A stretch of 64,000 nucleotides of DNA from Cladosporium sp. IMV 00045 (lineage: Eukaryota > Ascomycota > Dothideomycetes > Cladosporiales > Cladosporiaceae), in assembly GCA_001931905.2 (NCBI GenBank), contig MSJI02000793.1, positions 1 to 64,000 on the forward strand, written 5' to 3'. A program made the position numbers and the translations under genes. Positions within the stretch are counted from its first letter, which is position 1; every line of letters starts with the position of its first letter. This document shows, one piece after another, positions 23,120 to 34,383 of the stretch. Below the pieces are notes generated by a model. It had not been told where the DNA came from. It was given only the letters and a program-made list of their open reading frames with translations, and did not search any database.

Positions 23120-23785
23120 TCGAGGTCTGTCGGGAAAGCTGGTATTGTGTTTGCATGAAGCGTCGGAGTTGGTGGAAATGGTATTTTAGGCAGAGAATAA
23201 GCGAGGTAGCTATGAATATCGAAGCAGTCACGGGATGCAAATATGCGATTGCGTATTGCCCGTGACTTTTTGGCATGATAGCATGGGGTTTGAAGATACA
23301 TAAAACATCTAGATCCATTGCAGGGGTATATCTTCGAGAAACGTTGTTGGCCCGAGGCACCTAGGAATTTTTACATAAGAAGGGCAAACTCCCTTTACTA
23401 AGAACTGTCGAAATGCACGCATGTCCAATCATTCAAACAAACATATTGCAGAGCAATAGTCACATCTTCAGCATCGTTGATTCTTCCGGCTAAAACATAG
23501 CAGAAACGAACCAACCAACCCACTAGCCCTGTATAGACGCTTCCAGAAACGCTCGCTTGCTGCTTACACACCACTCGCGCATTCCACTAGCGCAGCCCCT
23601 CCTACCCGCTAACATCCACGACTAGCAGCGACCACTAATCCCCCTCCCCCCGAACCTCAGCTCTTCAGCCTTTCAGCCTTGCCACTCCAAACAATAACAA
23701 TAAGCAATACATCTATTCTCCGTATCCCCAACTCTATTCCTTCCCCTCGCTCCTCCCTTCACTCCTTCTCCCTCCTGCCCTTCGA
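23120..23785. other. Spacer between mtr10 and U-box gene, copy 1
   Basis: Contains the mtr10 3' region and the U-box gene promoter, with a pyrimidine-rich tract (about 23740-23782) immediately before the ATG. It is clearly related to 27950-28609 of copy 2. Confidence 0.6.
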
Positions 23786-24928
23786 ATGGCCCACCTCGCC
23801 GACGCTCTCAAAGAGCAAGGCAACCAAGCATTCAAGAACGCGGACTTCGCGTCAGCAGAGGACTTCTACACACAGGCCGTGCAGAAGTACTCGCGAAACC
23901 CGCTGCTGTTCACCAACAGGGCGAATGCTAGGCTGAAGCTGCAGAGGTGGGAGGGGGCCGTGAACGATTGTCTGAAGAGTATTGAGGTCACGGGGAAGGG
24001 CCAGAATCATAAGGCTTATTACTTTTTGGGTATGTTTTGACTTGTGGAATGAGTATTGGTGGATTGGCTTTTGATCTGCGTCGAGAGGTGTTTCTGTGTC
24101 TGGTTCGTGGATGCTTCAGGGTCTCTCGCGCAGGTGGCGAGCGGGCGTCGACATGACTGAGCGTCTTCTGATGGAGTTGCAATACTACCGCTGATACCGC
24201 GCTGTGCTGATACTCCATGACACAGCACAAGCACAATTATCACTCCACCATCCCAACGAGGCCTTATCATCAGCCCTGACGGCCTACGAACAAGTCCGCA
24301 ACCCAGCACCGACAACCAAAACGTCCCCGAAGGACCTGGAAACATTCTCAGCCTTCGTGCTAAAATGCAAGAAGGCCAAGTTCGCCGTTCGAGATCGCGA
24401 CAGGCTTCGTCGGCAAGGCGACCTGCGAGCCGAGTTCGAAAACACCCTGGAGCTTAACAAACAGCGGGATCTTGACGAAGTGTCTCGCGATTTGCAAGCG
24501 GGCATGCTTGGCCAAGTCGAAGCCTACGAACGGAACCAGGAGATCATGTCGAACTTCGACGGCAAGGTTGCTGAATTGCGGTCTATCTTCGCGCTCGCGG
24601 ACCCGACTAACCATAAGCCTCGGGAAATTCCCGATCATCTCATTGACATGGCAAGAATTACCAGCTCACTACCCTAATTCCCCAAGAGCCCTCCAGTACT
24701 AACGAATACGCCAAGATTACATTCGAGCCGATGCACGACCCCGTCATGACCATCAACGGGCATTCATACGAGCGGTCCACAATCTACGAGCATCTCAAGC
24801 GAAGCAAGACCGACCCTCTGACCCGTGAGCCTCTCACTAACAGCGACCTGCGGCCGAACTTTGGATTGAAAGCCGCTTGCGACGAGTTCTGGGAGAGCGG
24901 CGCGAGTGATTGGATTATTGATTGGTAG
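23786..24928 (+). CDS. CHIP/STUB1-like E3 ubiquitin ligase (TPR + U-box), copy 1
   Basis: Three exons: 23786-24029, 24226-24650 and 24716-24928, coding for 293 residues. Residues 1 to about 110 form TPR repeats (ALKEQGNQAFKNADF, LLFTNRANARLKLQRW, LAQAQLSLHHPNEAL), which bind C-terminal EEVD motifs of Hsp70/Hsp90 in the family. A charged helical linker follows, then a U-box (about 222-290: EPMHDPVMTINGHSYERSTI, KTDPLTREPL, LRPNFGLKAACDEFW), which recruits E2 enzymes. The role is chaperone-linked ubiquitination in the cytosol. Intron 2 opens with GCAAGA, not GT; reading through would stop after DMARITSSLP. It has a perfect CTAAC branch site. The paralogue at 28610 has GT at the same place, which supports this intron. 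Intron 1 is long (196 bp). Confidence 0.87.
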
Positions 24929-26402
24929 TGTTGATCTGAGAGCAAGGCGATTTTGGCGCATGGTTTCATTCAAGGTCTTTTTTGAGCGCTGTTGTGTGTT
25001 AGATACCCTTGCTAATACAGTCACTTTCAAGTACTTCTTAGACGAATGACGCTGTCACAGATGGAAAACGGAAAACCTCCTTCCTTTCGCACCTTCCTGA
25101 ATCGTCGGGCCGGTTTAGGCAGCACTGGATCGACGACTCTTCCGCCTTCGTGTATCGACCACTTTCAGTATCAGGGTTGTCCGCATCAAGGTAATTGGTT
25201 TGGTTTGGTAACCCACGGCTTCTCCGCCCAGGTCGTTCACAATGCACGCTCGTGGGAGAGATGTTAAGACCACCCAACCTCTTCAGGACGATTCAAAATG
25301 GGAATCAACCTTCGACTCCCAAAAGGCGTTGCGCGATCAAGGCCAGGCCCTACACTCGGAGAGACGTCCGTATTGCCTCTGAGCAACACCTTCAAGCTCG
25401 CCAAAACCCTCTCTACAGATGATGAGGCTTCAGTCCTGAAAGTGACCTGCTGCAGTTGGTCTGGGCCCTTGGGTAGCGCTGAAGACATTCATGGTGCATC
25501 CGCAGGAATTGCTCCCTCGCAATAGCTTAAAGCCATCTTGGTTCTAGTCTAGGCCAAAGAATATTGTGCTTCCAAGCTGCTTCCAAGAGACTGTTGGGGC
25601 GGTTCTTGCAGGAACGTCTTGTCATTCAGCCTGCATTGAACGCCACCAGATCTGCGCGACCACGTGTCCAAGCCCGATTACCTTATCTCGTGCCATGTGG
25701 TGTTCCAGTCGGCTTTGAAGGCGGCGGTTGCCAACAGGTATGAGACAAAAGCATGAGCTGTAATGAGAGTTGCTCAGAACGCAAAGCGCGGGTCAGAAGA
25801 ACTTAAACCACCAAAATCAACGCTGCCCAATCGACAAATCTGCCATACTGCATCTGGAAACCTTATTTAAACGGACCTGCGTTCCACGTGCTCAGGCTTC
25901 CAAATCCAGCCCTCTAGGATTTGATCTATACTTCATGGGTATTTCAACTTCTTGAACTGGGTCAACTCTTCCACGAACGGAGGCGGCAGCCCTACAGTGG
26001 TTGAGTTGAGTGTCAGCCAGTACAATTAGATGAACCTGTAGCTGCAAGGTACAGCCGTCCGTCTTTGCCTCTTCGCAAGCATTCACAGTCGAAATGGCGC
26101 TTGAACGACTGCGGTCGAGCCAGCTGCAGAAACACGACATCTCCTGACATTCACTAACTTCAAGTATCGACGCTCGGGACAACGACAACGATGAAAGGTT
26201 GTCTACACAGGTTGTACAACGTGTGGACTGGAAGAGCACAGTTGACTCAAGGGATGATAGTTTTATTCGGCCAGATGTGAGAAACCCGAGCTGCGGCTGG
26301 TACGCACGCTGGTCTATATCGGTACTCGTTGGTTCCAACATCAGATCGTCTCCTCCCAGAAAGTCTTGTCATTCAAAGGCAGAGCATTGACAGACTGCAA
26401 CC
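24929..26402. other. Spacer between U-box and secreted-protein genes, copy 1
   Basis: No gene recognised. It corresponds to 29757-31078 in copy 2, but similarity is patchy: strong in the 3' region of the U-box gene and around 25900-26020, weak elsewhere. Short open frames differ between the copies, which argues against coding. Confidence 0.5.
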
Positions 26403-27336
26403 ATGCGTATCTGGTACATCCTAGCCTCTCTCCTTGGGCTCGGCTCGGCCTCCCCTATTGCTGAGCCAGCTGCGACTACTCCTGCCGCTTTCTGTGCTAT
26501 AGTCACAAGCGTGGTCACAAAAGCCAAGGCACAGGCACCGGCAACAACGTATTGTTCCTCTTATTTGAGCATCAAGACTGCAACGGTCACAACCACCGTG
26601 CCGTCCACAAGGCATGTAGAAGCTTCGAGCCCAGTTTTCGATACCGTAATTGTATATTGACGACCGCGCTATAGCATCACAACAACAACCGAGATTGCTG
26701 CTACCACAACCGTGACCGCCGCAGACTCGACTTCGACCGTGTAAGTTCAGACCATCTTTGTTTGCCGGAGAAACTACATTTCTAACCAAACTTTCTAGAT
26801 TTGCTGAGCCTACTTGCACTCTTCAGGTGCCCGTGTTCAAGCGTGCCGTGGCGAAGCCGGCCTGCTTCTCTGCCTACAAGGTCGCGACGGCGATATCTTC
26901 CGCCTGCAAGTGCCTTAGTATTCCTACGCCAACTACCACTGCCACCGTCACCTCCGGTGTTGTCGTCAAAACTTCAACAATCACGGTCAGCCGACACCCT
27001 ATGTGAAGTGATTTACAGCTCTGACATTCTGAAAGGGAACCGCTACTGTGACCATCGCAGGCGCCATGGTGACACAGCCCGGTGATTCTACGATCGATTT
27101 CGGCATGCGTGCCTCTGGCGGGACTGTGGACGGACTCAATGCCTTCCGGTTTACCTTAAACCAGAAATCCTATTCCATCTTGTTTCGGGACCAGTCTCCC
27201 GTTACTAGATTCGGCTTTACCAGCACCTGCGGCCTACTAATCACGGAAGGACCTGTAATCCGCTCTGGCTACAACTGCTATGGCTCCGCGAACAAGCCTG
27301 TCGATTGCAGAGAGCCAGGTTCAGGTTTTGACAGCG
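26403..27336 (+). CDS. Thr/Val-rich secreted protein, copy 1, cut by assembly gap
   Basis: Four exons: 26403-26611, 26675-26740, 26799-26985 and 27036 to the gap at 27336. The N-terminus MRIWYILASLLGLGSASPIAEP is a signal peptide. The rest is rich in Thr, Val and Ala with spaced cysteines (AFCAIVTS, TTYCSSYL, EPTCTLQ, KPACFSAY, SACKCLS), then a domain with STIDFGMRASGGTVDGLN, FTSTCGLL, SGYNCYGS and PVDCREPG. I know no function; the pattern suits a fungal extracellular Cys-rich protein. Intron 1 starts with GCATGT, intron 2 with GTAAGT, intron 3 with a weak GTCAGC. All exon lengths match those of copy 2. The C-terminal quarter is missing because of the gap. Confidence 0.65.
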
Positions 27337-27356
27337 NNNNNNNNNNNNNNNNNNNN
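27337..27356. other. Assembly gap (20 N)
   Basis: Twenty undetermined bases separate two homologous blocks. The sequence to the left ends in the secreted protein gene; that to the right starts inside mtr10. The true distance is unknown. Confidence 0.99.
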
Positions 27357-27949
27357 ACGTTCTCCTCTACCACTCCAACAAGCTTCTTCTGTCGAATCTT
27401 ATTGCACCTATACTTTCAGCCGCATCTACATCACTCACCCTTCTCAAAGAGGAACCTCTCATTGCCACCCTCCATTTCCTCCGCGATTTCCTCGCTTACG
27501 GCAACGAGGATGCACCATCTTCCTCCTTCGACTCAGATGGCCAATACCGCCTCCAGGTCAACCCGCCAGAGATCCAGGCAGCCGTGAAGAAGCTGGCAAG
27601 CCACGAAGGCGACAATATCGTCAAGCGCTGCATGACCGGCATGATGTACTCTTTCCCTCAAGATTGCTTCCCCGATGCGAGCGGCGTCTTGCTCGCTCTC
27701 TTCCAGCTCATGCCAGAATCCACCGCTGAGTGGGTCTCCAGTACCATCATGCTCTTGCCCCCTGGTACCGTTTCAGAGCAGGAGAAGAACCGCCTTGGCC
27801 GCAACATTGGACAGCGACTTCAAAGCGGCGAGATCCGGAAGATTAGGAGTCTTCTCCAGGATTTCACGAACGCTTACAGAAGGAGAAATGTCGCGCCTCG
27901 CGAGGGCCTGGGTAGACTCGAGGCCTCCAAGTTCAAGTTCTCTGGTTGA
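27357..27949 (+). CDS. mtr10: Mtr10-like import receptor, C-terminal fragment (copy 2)
   Basis: The frame is open from the gap (first full codon at 27359, VLLYHSNKLLL) to TGA at 27947-27949, 196 codons. The protein equals the C-terminus of the 20197-23119 gene except for one residue that I could find (EWVSG versus EWVSS); other base changes are silent. The 5' part is missing into the gap, so it cannot be said whether this copy is complete in the genome. Strong excess of silent changes implies that both copies were under selection for protein function during most of their divergence. Confidence 0.85.
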
Positions 27950-28609
27950 TCGAGTCCTGCCGAGAAGGCTGGTATTGTGTTTGCATGAAGCGTCGGAGTT
28001 GGTGGATATGGTATTTAAGGCAGAGAATAAGCGAGGTAGCTATGAATATCGAAGCAGTCACAGGTGCAAGTATGCGATTGCGTATTGCCCGTGAGTTTTT
28101 GGCATGATCGGAAGGGGTTTGAAGATACATAAAACATCTAGATCCATTGCAGGGGTATATCTTCGAGAGTCTTTTGTTGGTTGAGGCCAATCAGTATTTT
28201 TACATAACAAGAAGGGTAAATCCTTTACCACAAATCGTCAAAACGCCAGTCCATTAATTCGAACAAACATGTCCCACCGCAACAGTCGTATTTCCAGCAT
28301 CGTTGATTCATCCGGCTAATAAAACATAGCACAAACCAACCAACCAACGAGCCCTGTATAGACGCTTCCAGAAACGCTCGCTTGCTGCTTACACACCACT
28401 CGCGCATTCCACTAGCACAGCCCCTCCTACCCGCTAGCATCCACCACTAGCAGCGACCACTAATCCTCCTTTCCCCGAACCTCAGCTCTTCAGCCTTTCA
28501 GCCTTGCCACTCCAAACAATAATAATAAGCATACATCAATCCTCCACATCCCCAACTCTATTTCTACCCCTCGCTCCTCCCTTCACTCCTTCTCCCTCCT
28601 GCTCTTCGA
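27950..28609. other. Spacer between mtr10 and U-box gene, copy 2
   Basis: Closely similar to 23120-23785, including the pyrimidine-rich tract before the U-box start. No gene seen. Confidence 0.6.
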
Positions 28610-29756
28610 ATGGCCCACCTCGCCGACGCTCTCAAAGAGCAAGGCAACCTCGCATTCAAGAACGGGGACTTCGCGTCCGCAGAGGACTTCTACACACAAG
28701 CCGTGCAAAAGTACTCGCGGAACCCGCTGCTCTTCACCAATAGGGCGAATGCCAGGCTGAAGCTGCAGAGGTGGGAGGGGGCCGTGAACGATTGTCTGAA
28801 GAGTATTGAGGTTACGGGGAAGGGCCAGAATCATAAGGCTTATTACTTTCTGGGTATGTTTTTGACTTGTGTAACTCCATGGTTGTACGTGGATTGGCTT
28901 TTGATCTGCGTGGAGGAGTGTTTTTGGGTCTGGTTCGGGAATGCTTCAGGGTCTTTCGAGCTGGTGGCGAATGGGCGTCGACATGACCGAGCATTCTTCA
29001 TTGAGACCGCGACAAGACTACTATGAGTGCGGTGTGCTGACAGTCAATGACACAGCACAAGCGCAATTATCACTTCACCATCCCAACGAGGCATTATCAT
29101 CAGCCCTGACAGCCTACGAACAAGTCCGCAACCCAGCACCCACTACCAAAACGTCCCCGAAGGACCTGGAAACCTTCTCAGCATTCGTGCTAAAATGCAA
29201 GAAGGCCAAATTCGCTGTCAGAGATCGTGACAGACTCCGACGGCAAGGCGATCTGCGAGCCGAGTTCGAAAACACCCTGGAGCTCAACAAGCAGCGGGAT
29301 CTTGACGAAGTGTCTCGCGAATTGCAAGCAGGCATGCTGGGCCAAGTCGAAGCCTACGAACGAAACCAGGAGATCATGTCGAATTTCGACGGCAAAGTGG
29401 CTGAATTGCGGTCCGTCTTTGCGCTCCCGGATCCGACGAACCATAAGCCGCGGGAAATTCCCGATCATCTCATTGACATGGTATGCTTTGCAGGCTCACT
29501 ACCGTACTCCCTTGTGGGCTCTCATACTGATGATCAAACCAAGATTACATTCGAGCCCATGCACGACCCAGTCATGACCATCAACGGACACTCATACGAG
29601 CGATCCACAATCTACGAGCATTTAAAGCGAAGCAAGACCGACCCTTTGACCCGCGAGCCTTTCACTAACAGCGACCTGCGGCCGAACTTTGGATTGAAAG
29701 CCGCCTGCGATGAGTTCTGGGAGAGCGGCGCGAGTGATTGGATTATTGATTGGTAG
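28610..29756 (+). CDS. CHIP/STUB1-like E3 ubiquitin ligase (TPR + U-box), copy 2
   Basis: Three exons with exactly the lengths of copy 1: 28610-28853, 29056-29480 and 29544-29756; 293 residues. The TPR region, helical linker and U-box (EPMHDPVMTINGHSYERST, LTREPF) are as in copy 1, with only a handful of amino-acid changes (for instance GNLAF for GNQAF, SRELQ for SRDLQ, ALPD for ALAD). Here intron 2 has a normal GTATGC donor. It is 63 bp with no stop, so retention would insert 21 residues just ahead of the U-box. Intron 1 (28854-29055) is long, as in copy 1. Preserved frame, exon lengths and motifs suggest that both copies are functional. Confidence 0.87.
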
Positions 29757-31078
29757 TGTTAATCTGAAAGTGAGGCGTAGAGCGATTCCGGCACATGGGT
29801 CCATTCAAGGTCATTGTTGAGCGTTGTTGTGTGTTAGATACCCTTGCTAATACATCATTCTTATTCCGCTCTTTCTAAGGCAACACTCAATTCCGGGGGA
29901 CTCGGGGAGGTCATAACTCCTTCACAAGTTTAAGCATCATCGCTGTAGGATGAACAGCACGGCATTGCTACGCCTGACGATTTTCATGATCGACTTTGCA
30001 TGTGATCCTGCCGAGAATCTGCACGCCAATGAATTCCTCGAAGGATGGAACATACAAGCCCTCGTGGCCTGATCTTCCAGGCTTTGCTCAATTCAGCCCA
30101 GGCCGGCCCTGCATTCGGACGGAAGTCCGCCTCGCCTTTGAGCAACGCCGTCAAGCTCGCCAGAAGCAACTGCATATATGACGAGGACTGATCTTGGAAG
30201 TGATTTGCTACTCCTGGGATCTGGACTCTCAGGAAGCTCTGAAGCCATTCAAGATTGCCTCGCAGGGACCGTTCTCTCACTGCCATGTCGAGCCATCTCG
30301 AATCTGAGCATGCGCAAATTGTTATCTTAAAGCTGCCGTCAAGAGACTTTGAACTTTGCTTGCGAGGATGGCTCGTCGTTCAGTTTGCACTGTACCCCAC
30401 CCAATCTGCATCACGTGGGAGGCAGGAGCATAAGTGATACTGAGGAGTTGCTCCAAAGGCAAAGCGCGGGCCAGAAGAACCTAAACCATCCAGACAGTCG
30501 CTTAACAATCGATAAATCTGCCATGCTGCGAACAGAAAGCCTATACATGCCGATCTGGGTTCCACGTGTTTGGCCTTCCAAATCCAGCCCTCTTCGAATC
30601 GAGCTATACTGCATGGGTACTTCTACTTGAAGAATTGGGTCTAACTCTTGCAAGATGGAGGCGGCAGTCCTACAGGATTCGGAGTGAGTGCCAGCCAATC
30701 AAATTTGACAACCCAGGCATCACGAGGTACCATCAGATATCTTCACTTTCTCTTTAATCGTTTACATTCCTAGTGGCGTTCAAGGACTGCGGCCGAGCCA
30801 GCTACTGAAACACGACGTCTCCTGACATTCGCCATTTTCGAAAAGCAACGTTGAGGAGAATGAGAACATACTCACCATGTTCACAAAGGTTGCGCATCAT
30901 TCGAGCTGCAAGAGCACAATTGGCTCGAGGGATGATAATTTTATCGGGCCAGACGCGAAAAAGGGCTGCGGCTTTTCATGCTGCGCTGGTCTATATCAGT
31001 ACTCGCCACTCCCAACAGCAGATGTCAAATACCAGAAGATCTCATCATCCAGTGATATAGCGTGTGCGAACTACAGCC
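29757..31078. other. Spacer between U-box and secreted-protein genes, copy 2
   Basis: Diverged counterpart of 24929-26402, about 150 bp shorter. No conserved open frame or RNA feature seen. Confidence 0.5.
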
Positions 31079-32194
31079 ATGCGTACCTTGTACATCCTAG
31101 CCTCGATCCTTGGGCTCAGTTCGGCCTCACCTATCGCTGAACCAGCTACAACTGCACCCACCGCTTTCTGTGCTATAGTCACAAGCGTGGTCACAAAAGC
31201 CAGAGCACAGGCTCCGGCAACAACGTATTGTTCTTCTTATCTCAGCATCAAGACTGCAAGGGTCAGAACTACTGTGCCGTCTACTAGGCATGTTAAAGCT
31301 TCGAGTCCAATGTTCGTGCCAGAGTCGTTTATTGACGATCGCACTCCAGCATCACTACAGTAACAGAGATTGCTGCTACCTCGACGGTAACTGCTGTAGA
31401 CTCAACTTCGACAGTATATGTTCATATCATCTTTGTTTACCAGCGGACTACATTGCTAACCAAGCTTTCTAGTTTTACTGAACCTACATGCACCCCTCAA
31501 GCACCTGTATTCAAGCGTGCCGTCGCTAAGCCAGCTTGTTTCTCTGCGTACAACGTCGCGACGGCCATATCTTCCGCCTGCAAGTGCCTGAGTATTCCTA
31601 TGCCAACCACTACTGCCACCGTCACCTCCGGTGTTGTCGTCAAAACTTCAACAATCACGGTGAGCCATCACTCCGGATGCTTATTTGAAGTGAATTACAG
31701 CTCTGATATTCTAAAAGGGAACCGCTACTGTGACCGTCGCAGGCGCAACGGTGACACAGCCCGGCGATTCTACCATCGATTTCGGCATGCGTGCCTCTGG
31801 CGGAACTGTCGACGGACTCAATGCCTACCGGTTTACCTTAAACCAGAAATCCTATTCCATCTTGTTTCGGGACCAGTCTCCCGTTACTAGATTCGGCTTT
31901 ACCAGCACCTGCGGCCTACTAATCACGGAAGGACCTGTAATCGGCTCTGGCTACAACTGCTATGGCTCGGCGAACAAGCCTGTCGATTGCAGAGAGCCAG
32001 GTTCAGGTTTTGACAGCGGCTACCAGCCTCTTAGCTGCGTTGATACGGATGACGGGAAGGTCGCTTGCTCCACGGCAGATGGCGCTTCGATTAACAATGC
32101 ATGCGACGTGATGGGGAGAGGGAAGCCTGACGTCTGGATCATCAGTTTTGCACCGCTTCCTCAATGCTCGCAATTCACCATTTTCAAGTCTTAG
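31079..32194 (+). CDS. Thr/Val-rich Cys-containing secreted protein, copy 2 (complete)
   Basis: Exons 31079-31287, 31350-31415, 31473-31659 and 31718-32194 give about 312 residues when modelled on copy 1. Signal peptide: MRTLYILASILGLSSASPIAEP. The C-terminal part, lost from copy 1, has further cysteines (YQPLSCVDTDDGKVACSTADG, NNACDVMG, PLPQCSQFTIF). Intron 1 uses a GC donor (GCATGT), as in copy 1. At intron 2 the GTAAGT of copy 1 has become ATATGT, so normal splicing looks lost; the 57-bp segment has no stop in frame, so its retention gives a longer but continuous protein. No known domain was recognised. The secreted nature rests on the signal peptide; the function is unknown. Confidence 0.7.
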
Positions 32195-32415
32195 GGCTGA
32201 TGTTGAAGCCAGGTATAAGAGATCGAGACACATACCAGACTGCTGAATCAATGATCGACATTCTGTAGGTTTGTTATTGGCCTCGTCACTTGAGAAGATG
32301 GTCTCCATGCGACGCACTGTAAATGTAAGTCAAAGCTATCAAACCGGTCCATTGGAAATCGACTCGTGGCAGGAATCTTGTACATTAGAACAAAGCTATG
32401 ATGTGCTTACCCCAT

Positions 32416-34383
32416 TCAAACCACATCCCCTTTGAGCCTTTCCTCCTTCTTCTCATCCAGACCATCGCCATGAAGACTGTCCTTCTTCTCTCCTGGGCCA
32501 ACTTCTCCACTTGCCAAGTCCGCCTCCTGCTCAACGTCTAGAGTCGCTCCTCCCTTTCTCACCCTGCACTCAGTCCATACTGGATTTTCACTCTTATCGT
32601 ATGCCTCAGCGAAGATAGCATCGAGCTTCTCGAGCTTGTAGCCGTTCGTCTCGGGGAAGAACCAGAAGACGATGGGAACGAATGCAGCATTGAAGCAGAA
32701 GAAGACAAAGTAAGTCTTCCATGAGATCGTGTTGATCATGATCGGGGCGAGTTGGACGACAGCCTGGAGGAGATTGTTAGCGTGAGACTTCTCTCATCCA
32801 GTCAAGAGAAACTTGCGTAGTTGAAGAGCCTGCAAGGTGTTAGCTTATGAGCGTCTCAGAGGGCACAATGCATAAACCAAACTCACCAGTTCGAGCTTGT
32901 ACTAAATCCATTTGCCTCAGCTCTTATCCTCACAGGGGTGACTTCCGCTGGATACAGCCAGGTCACACCAAGCCATCCTAGAGCGAAGAAACTGTTGTAT
33001 AAAAAGATGAAAGCAGTGGCAGCATACGCGGGGGTCCTGTTCCCGTTCTCCGCGAAGGATAAGCATGACCCAATGACCGCCAGGCATATAGCCATACCAG
33101 CTGCCCCCCACATCATCAGCCTTCGCCTTCCCAGACGATCGACGACGAAGAGAGCGATGAGGGCTGCTGCGAAGTATTCGGTGCCAAGCCAACCTGTCAT
33201 GAAACGTGACAGCGCCGGGTCGAAGCCTAGGGAATCTTCAAAGACAGTGGTGGCGTAATATGTCACAAGGTTGATGCCTGGCGCCGGTTAGCAAGTCCTA
33301 GGCGACTGATAGGACCTTGATATTGCAGAAACGAGGAAAGGAATAACACACCTCCAATCTGCTGCATAGCCTGGCAGCCACAAGCCACAGATGCACGCCA
33401 ACGATTCATGGCTCGGTTTTGGCTGAGGAACTCCCTCATGGTAAGTTTCTGTCCTTGTGTGAGTGCATTCAGCTTGTTTATTTCATCGATGTCGTTGCGG
33501 ATCTCCTCATCGTTTGGCTGAGTGTCATGGAGGTTGGCCATGATCTCTGCAGCGGCCTCGGTCTTCTCGTGTTTCAGTAGCCAACGAGGTGACTCCGGGA
33601 AGAGAAGAATGCCGAAGATGAGTAAGATTCCGAAGATGGCTTGAAAGGCGATGGGGAAGCTAGAATTATATGAGCCTTGTTGTTGAGAAATACAGGCATT
33701 GGGAAGAGGTTTCTCACCGCCATTGGAACGACCCGTACTGTGTCACAAACCAGAAGCCATAGTTGATCCAATCTGGTCACCATTAGCCTGGTGAATCATG
33801 TATGAAATTGCGTCTCTTACAGCTCAGCATAACACCACCAGTGATGAGAGCACCCTCAAACAAGACCAGGAACCCTCTAATTTTCGGCGGCGCAATCTCA
33901 GACTGCCAGACTGGAATAGAGCTCGTGTTCATGCCGTTACCCGCGCCAGTCACGATGCGTCCAACTATCAGCTGTGCAAGAGAGAAAGATGAAGTCTGGA
34001 TCGCCGCTCCCACAAGCATGATGAGTGTTCCGATGAGGACGGCTCGTCGACGTCCGAGTCTGTCGCCGTATGCAACGAAGAAGAGCGACCCTATAAGGCA
34101 GCCTATCTCATAGATGGCGACAACGAGAGCTTGAATCGCGCCAGACTTGTTCATCGGTTCCATCTGAGGAAATTGTGCTAGGAAGCTCGGCTCTGTGATG
34201 ATACCGCTCATGACGCCCTCTGTATTAATCGATATCTTAATAGCAGTCCTAGAAGCAGATGACTAGGGACTTACGATCATAGCCAAAGAGCAAGAATCCA
34301 CTGGCAGCAGTTGTGCAGACGCCAATCTGTAGGGTCCTGCCCCCAATCTTTCCACCCAACACTCCACGATGAGATAGCGCCAT
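32416..34383 (-). CDS. Sugar transporter (MFS, hexose/lactose permease-like)
   Basis: Seven exons: 34383-34275, 34219-33821, 33772-33718, 33659-33352, 33277-32887, 32829-32817 and 32763-32416; 540 residues. Typical sugar-porter motifs: GFLLFGYDQGVMSG (helix 1), GDRLGRRRAV and VDRLGRRRLM (loops 2-3 and 8-9), GRIVTGAGNGMNTSSIPVWQSE, PESPRWLLKHEKTEAA (loop 6-7), QQIGGINLVTYYA (helix 7), WLYPAEVTPVRIRAEANG and PETNGYKLEKLD (end of helix 12). Twelve membrane helices are expected at the plasma membrane, with proton-coupled uptake of a sugar. Exon 6 has only 13 nt (Trp-end plus LFNY) and is followed by a GC donor (GCAAGT); including it makes the helix-11 region continuous with AVVQLAPIM. Confidence 0.88.

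Larger units (their letters stand above)
22527..27336. repeat. Duplicated block, copy 1
   Basis: This segment (mtr10 C-terminus, U-box ligase, secreted protein) recurs in the same order and orientation at 27357-32017. By eye the mtr10 part differs at about 15 of 593 bases, almost all silent. The last U-box exon differs at about 12 of 213. The spacer between the U-box and secreted-protein genes is only partly alignable and has indels. Copy 1 ends at the N gap inside the secreted protein gene. Confidence 0.85.
27357..32017. repeat. Duplicated block, copy 2
   Basis: Second copy of the mtr10 C-terminus, U-box and secreted-protein block. It begins abruptly after the gap at the mtr10 position equal to 22527. 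The secreted gene continues beyond the point at which copy 1 ends (equivalent to about 32017), and single-copy sequence follows from there. Confidence 0.85.
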
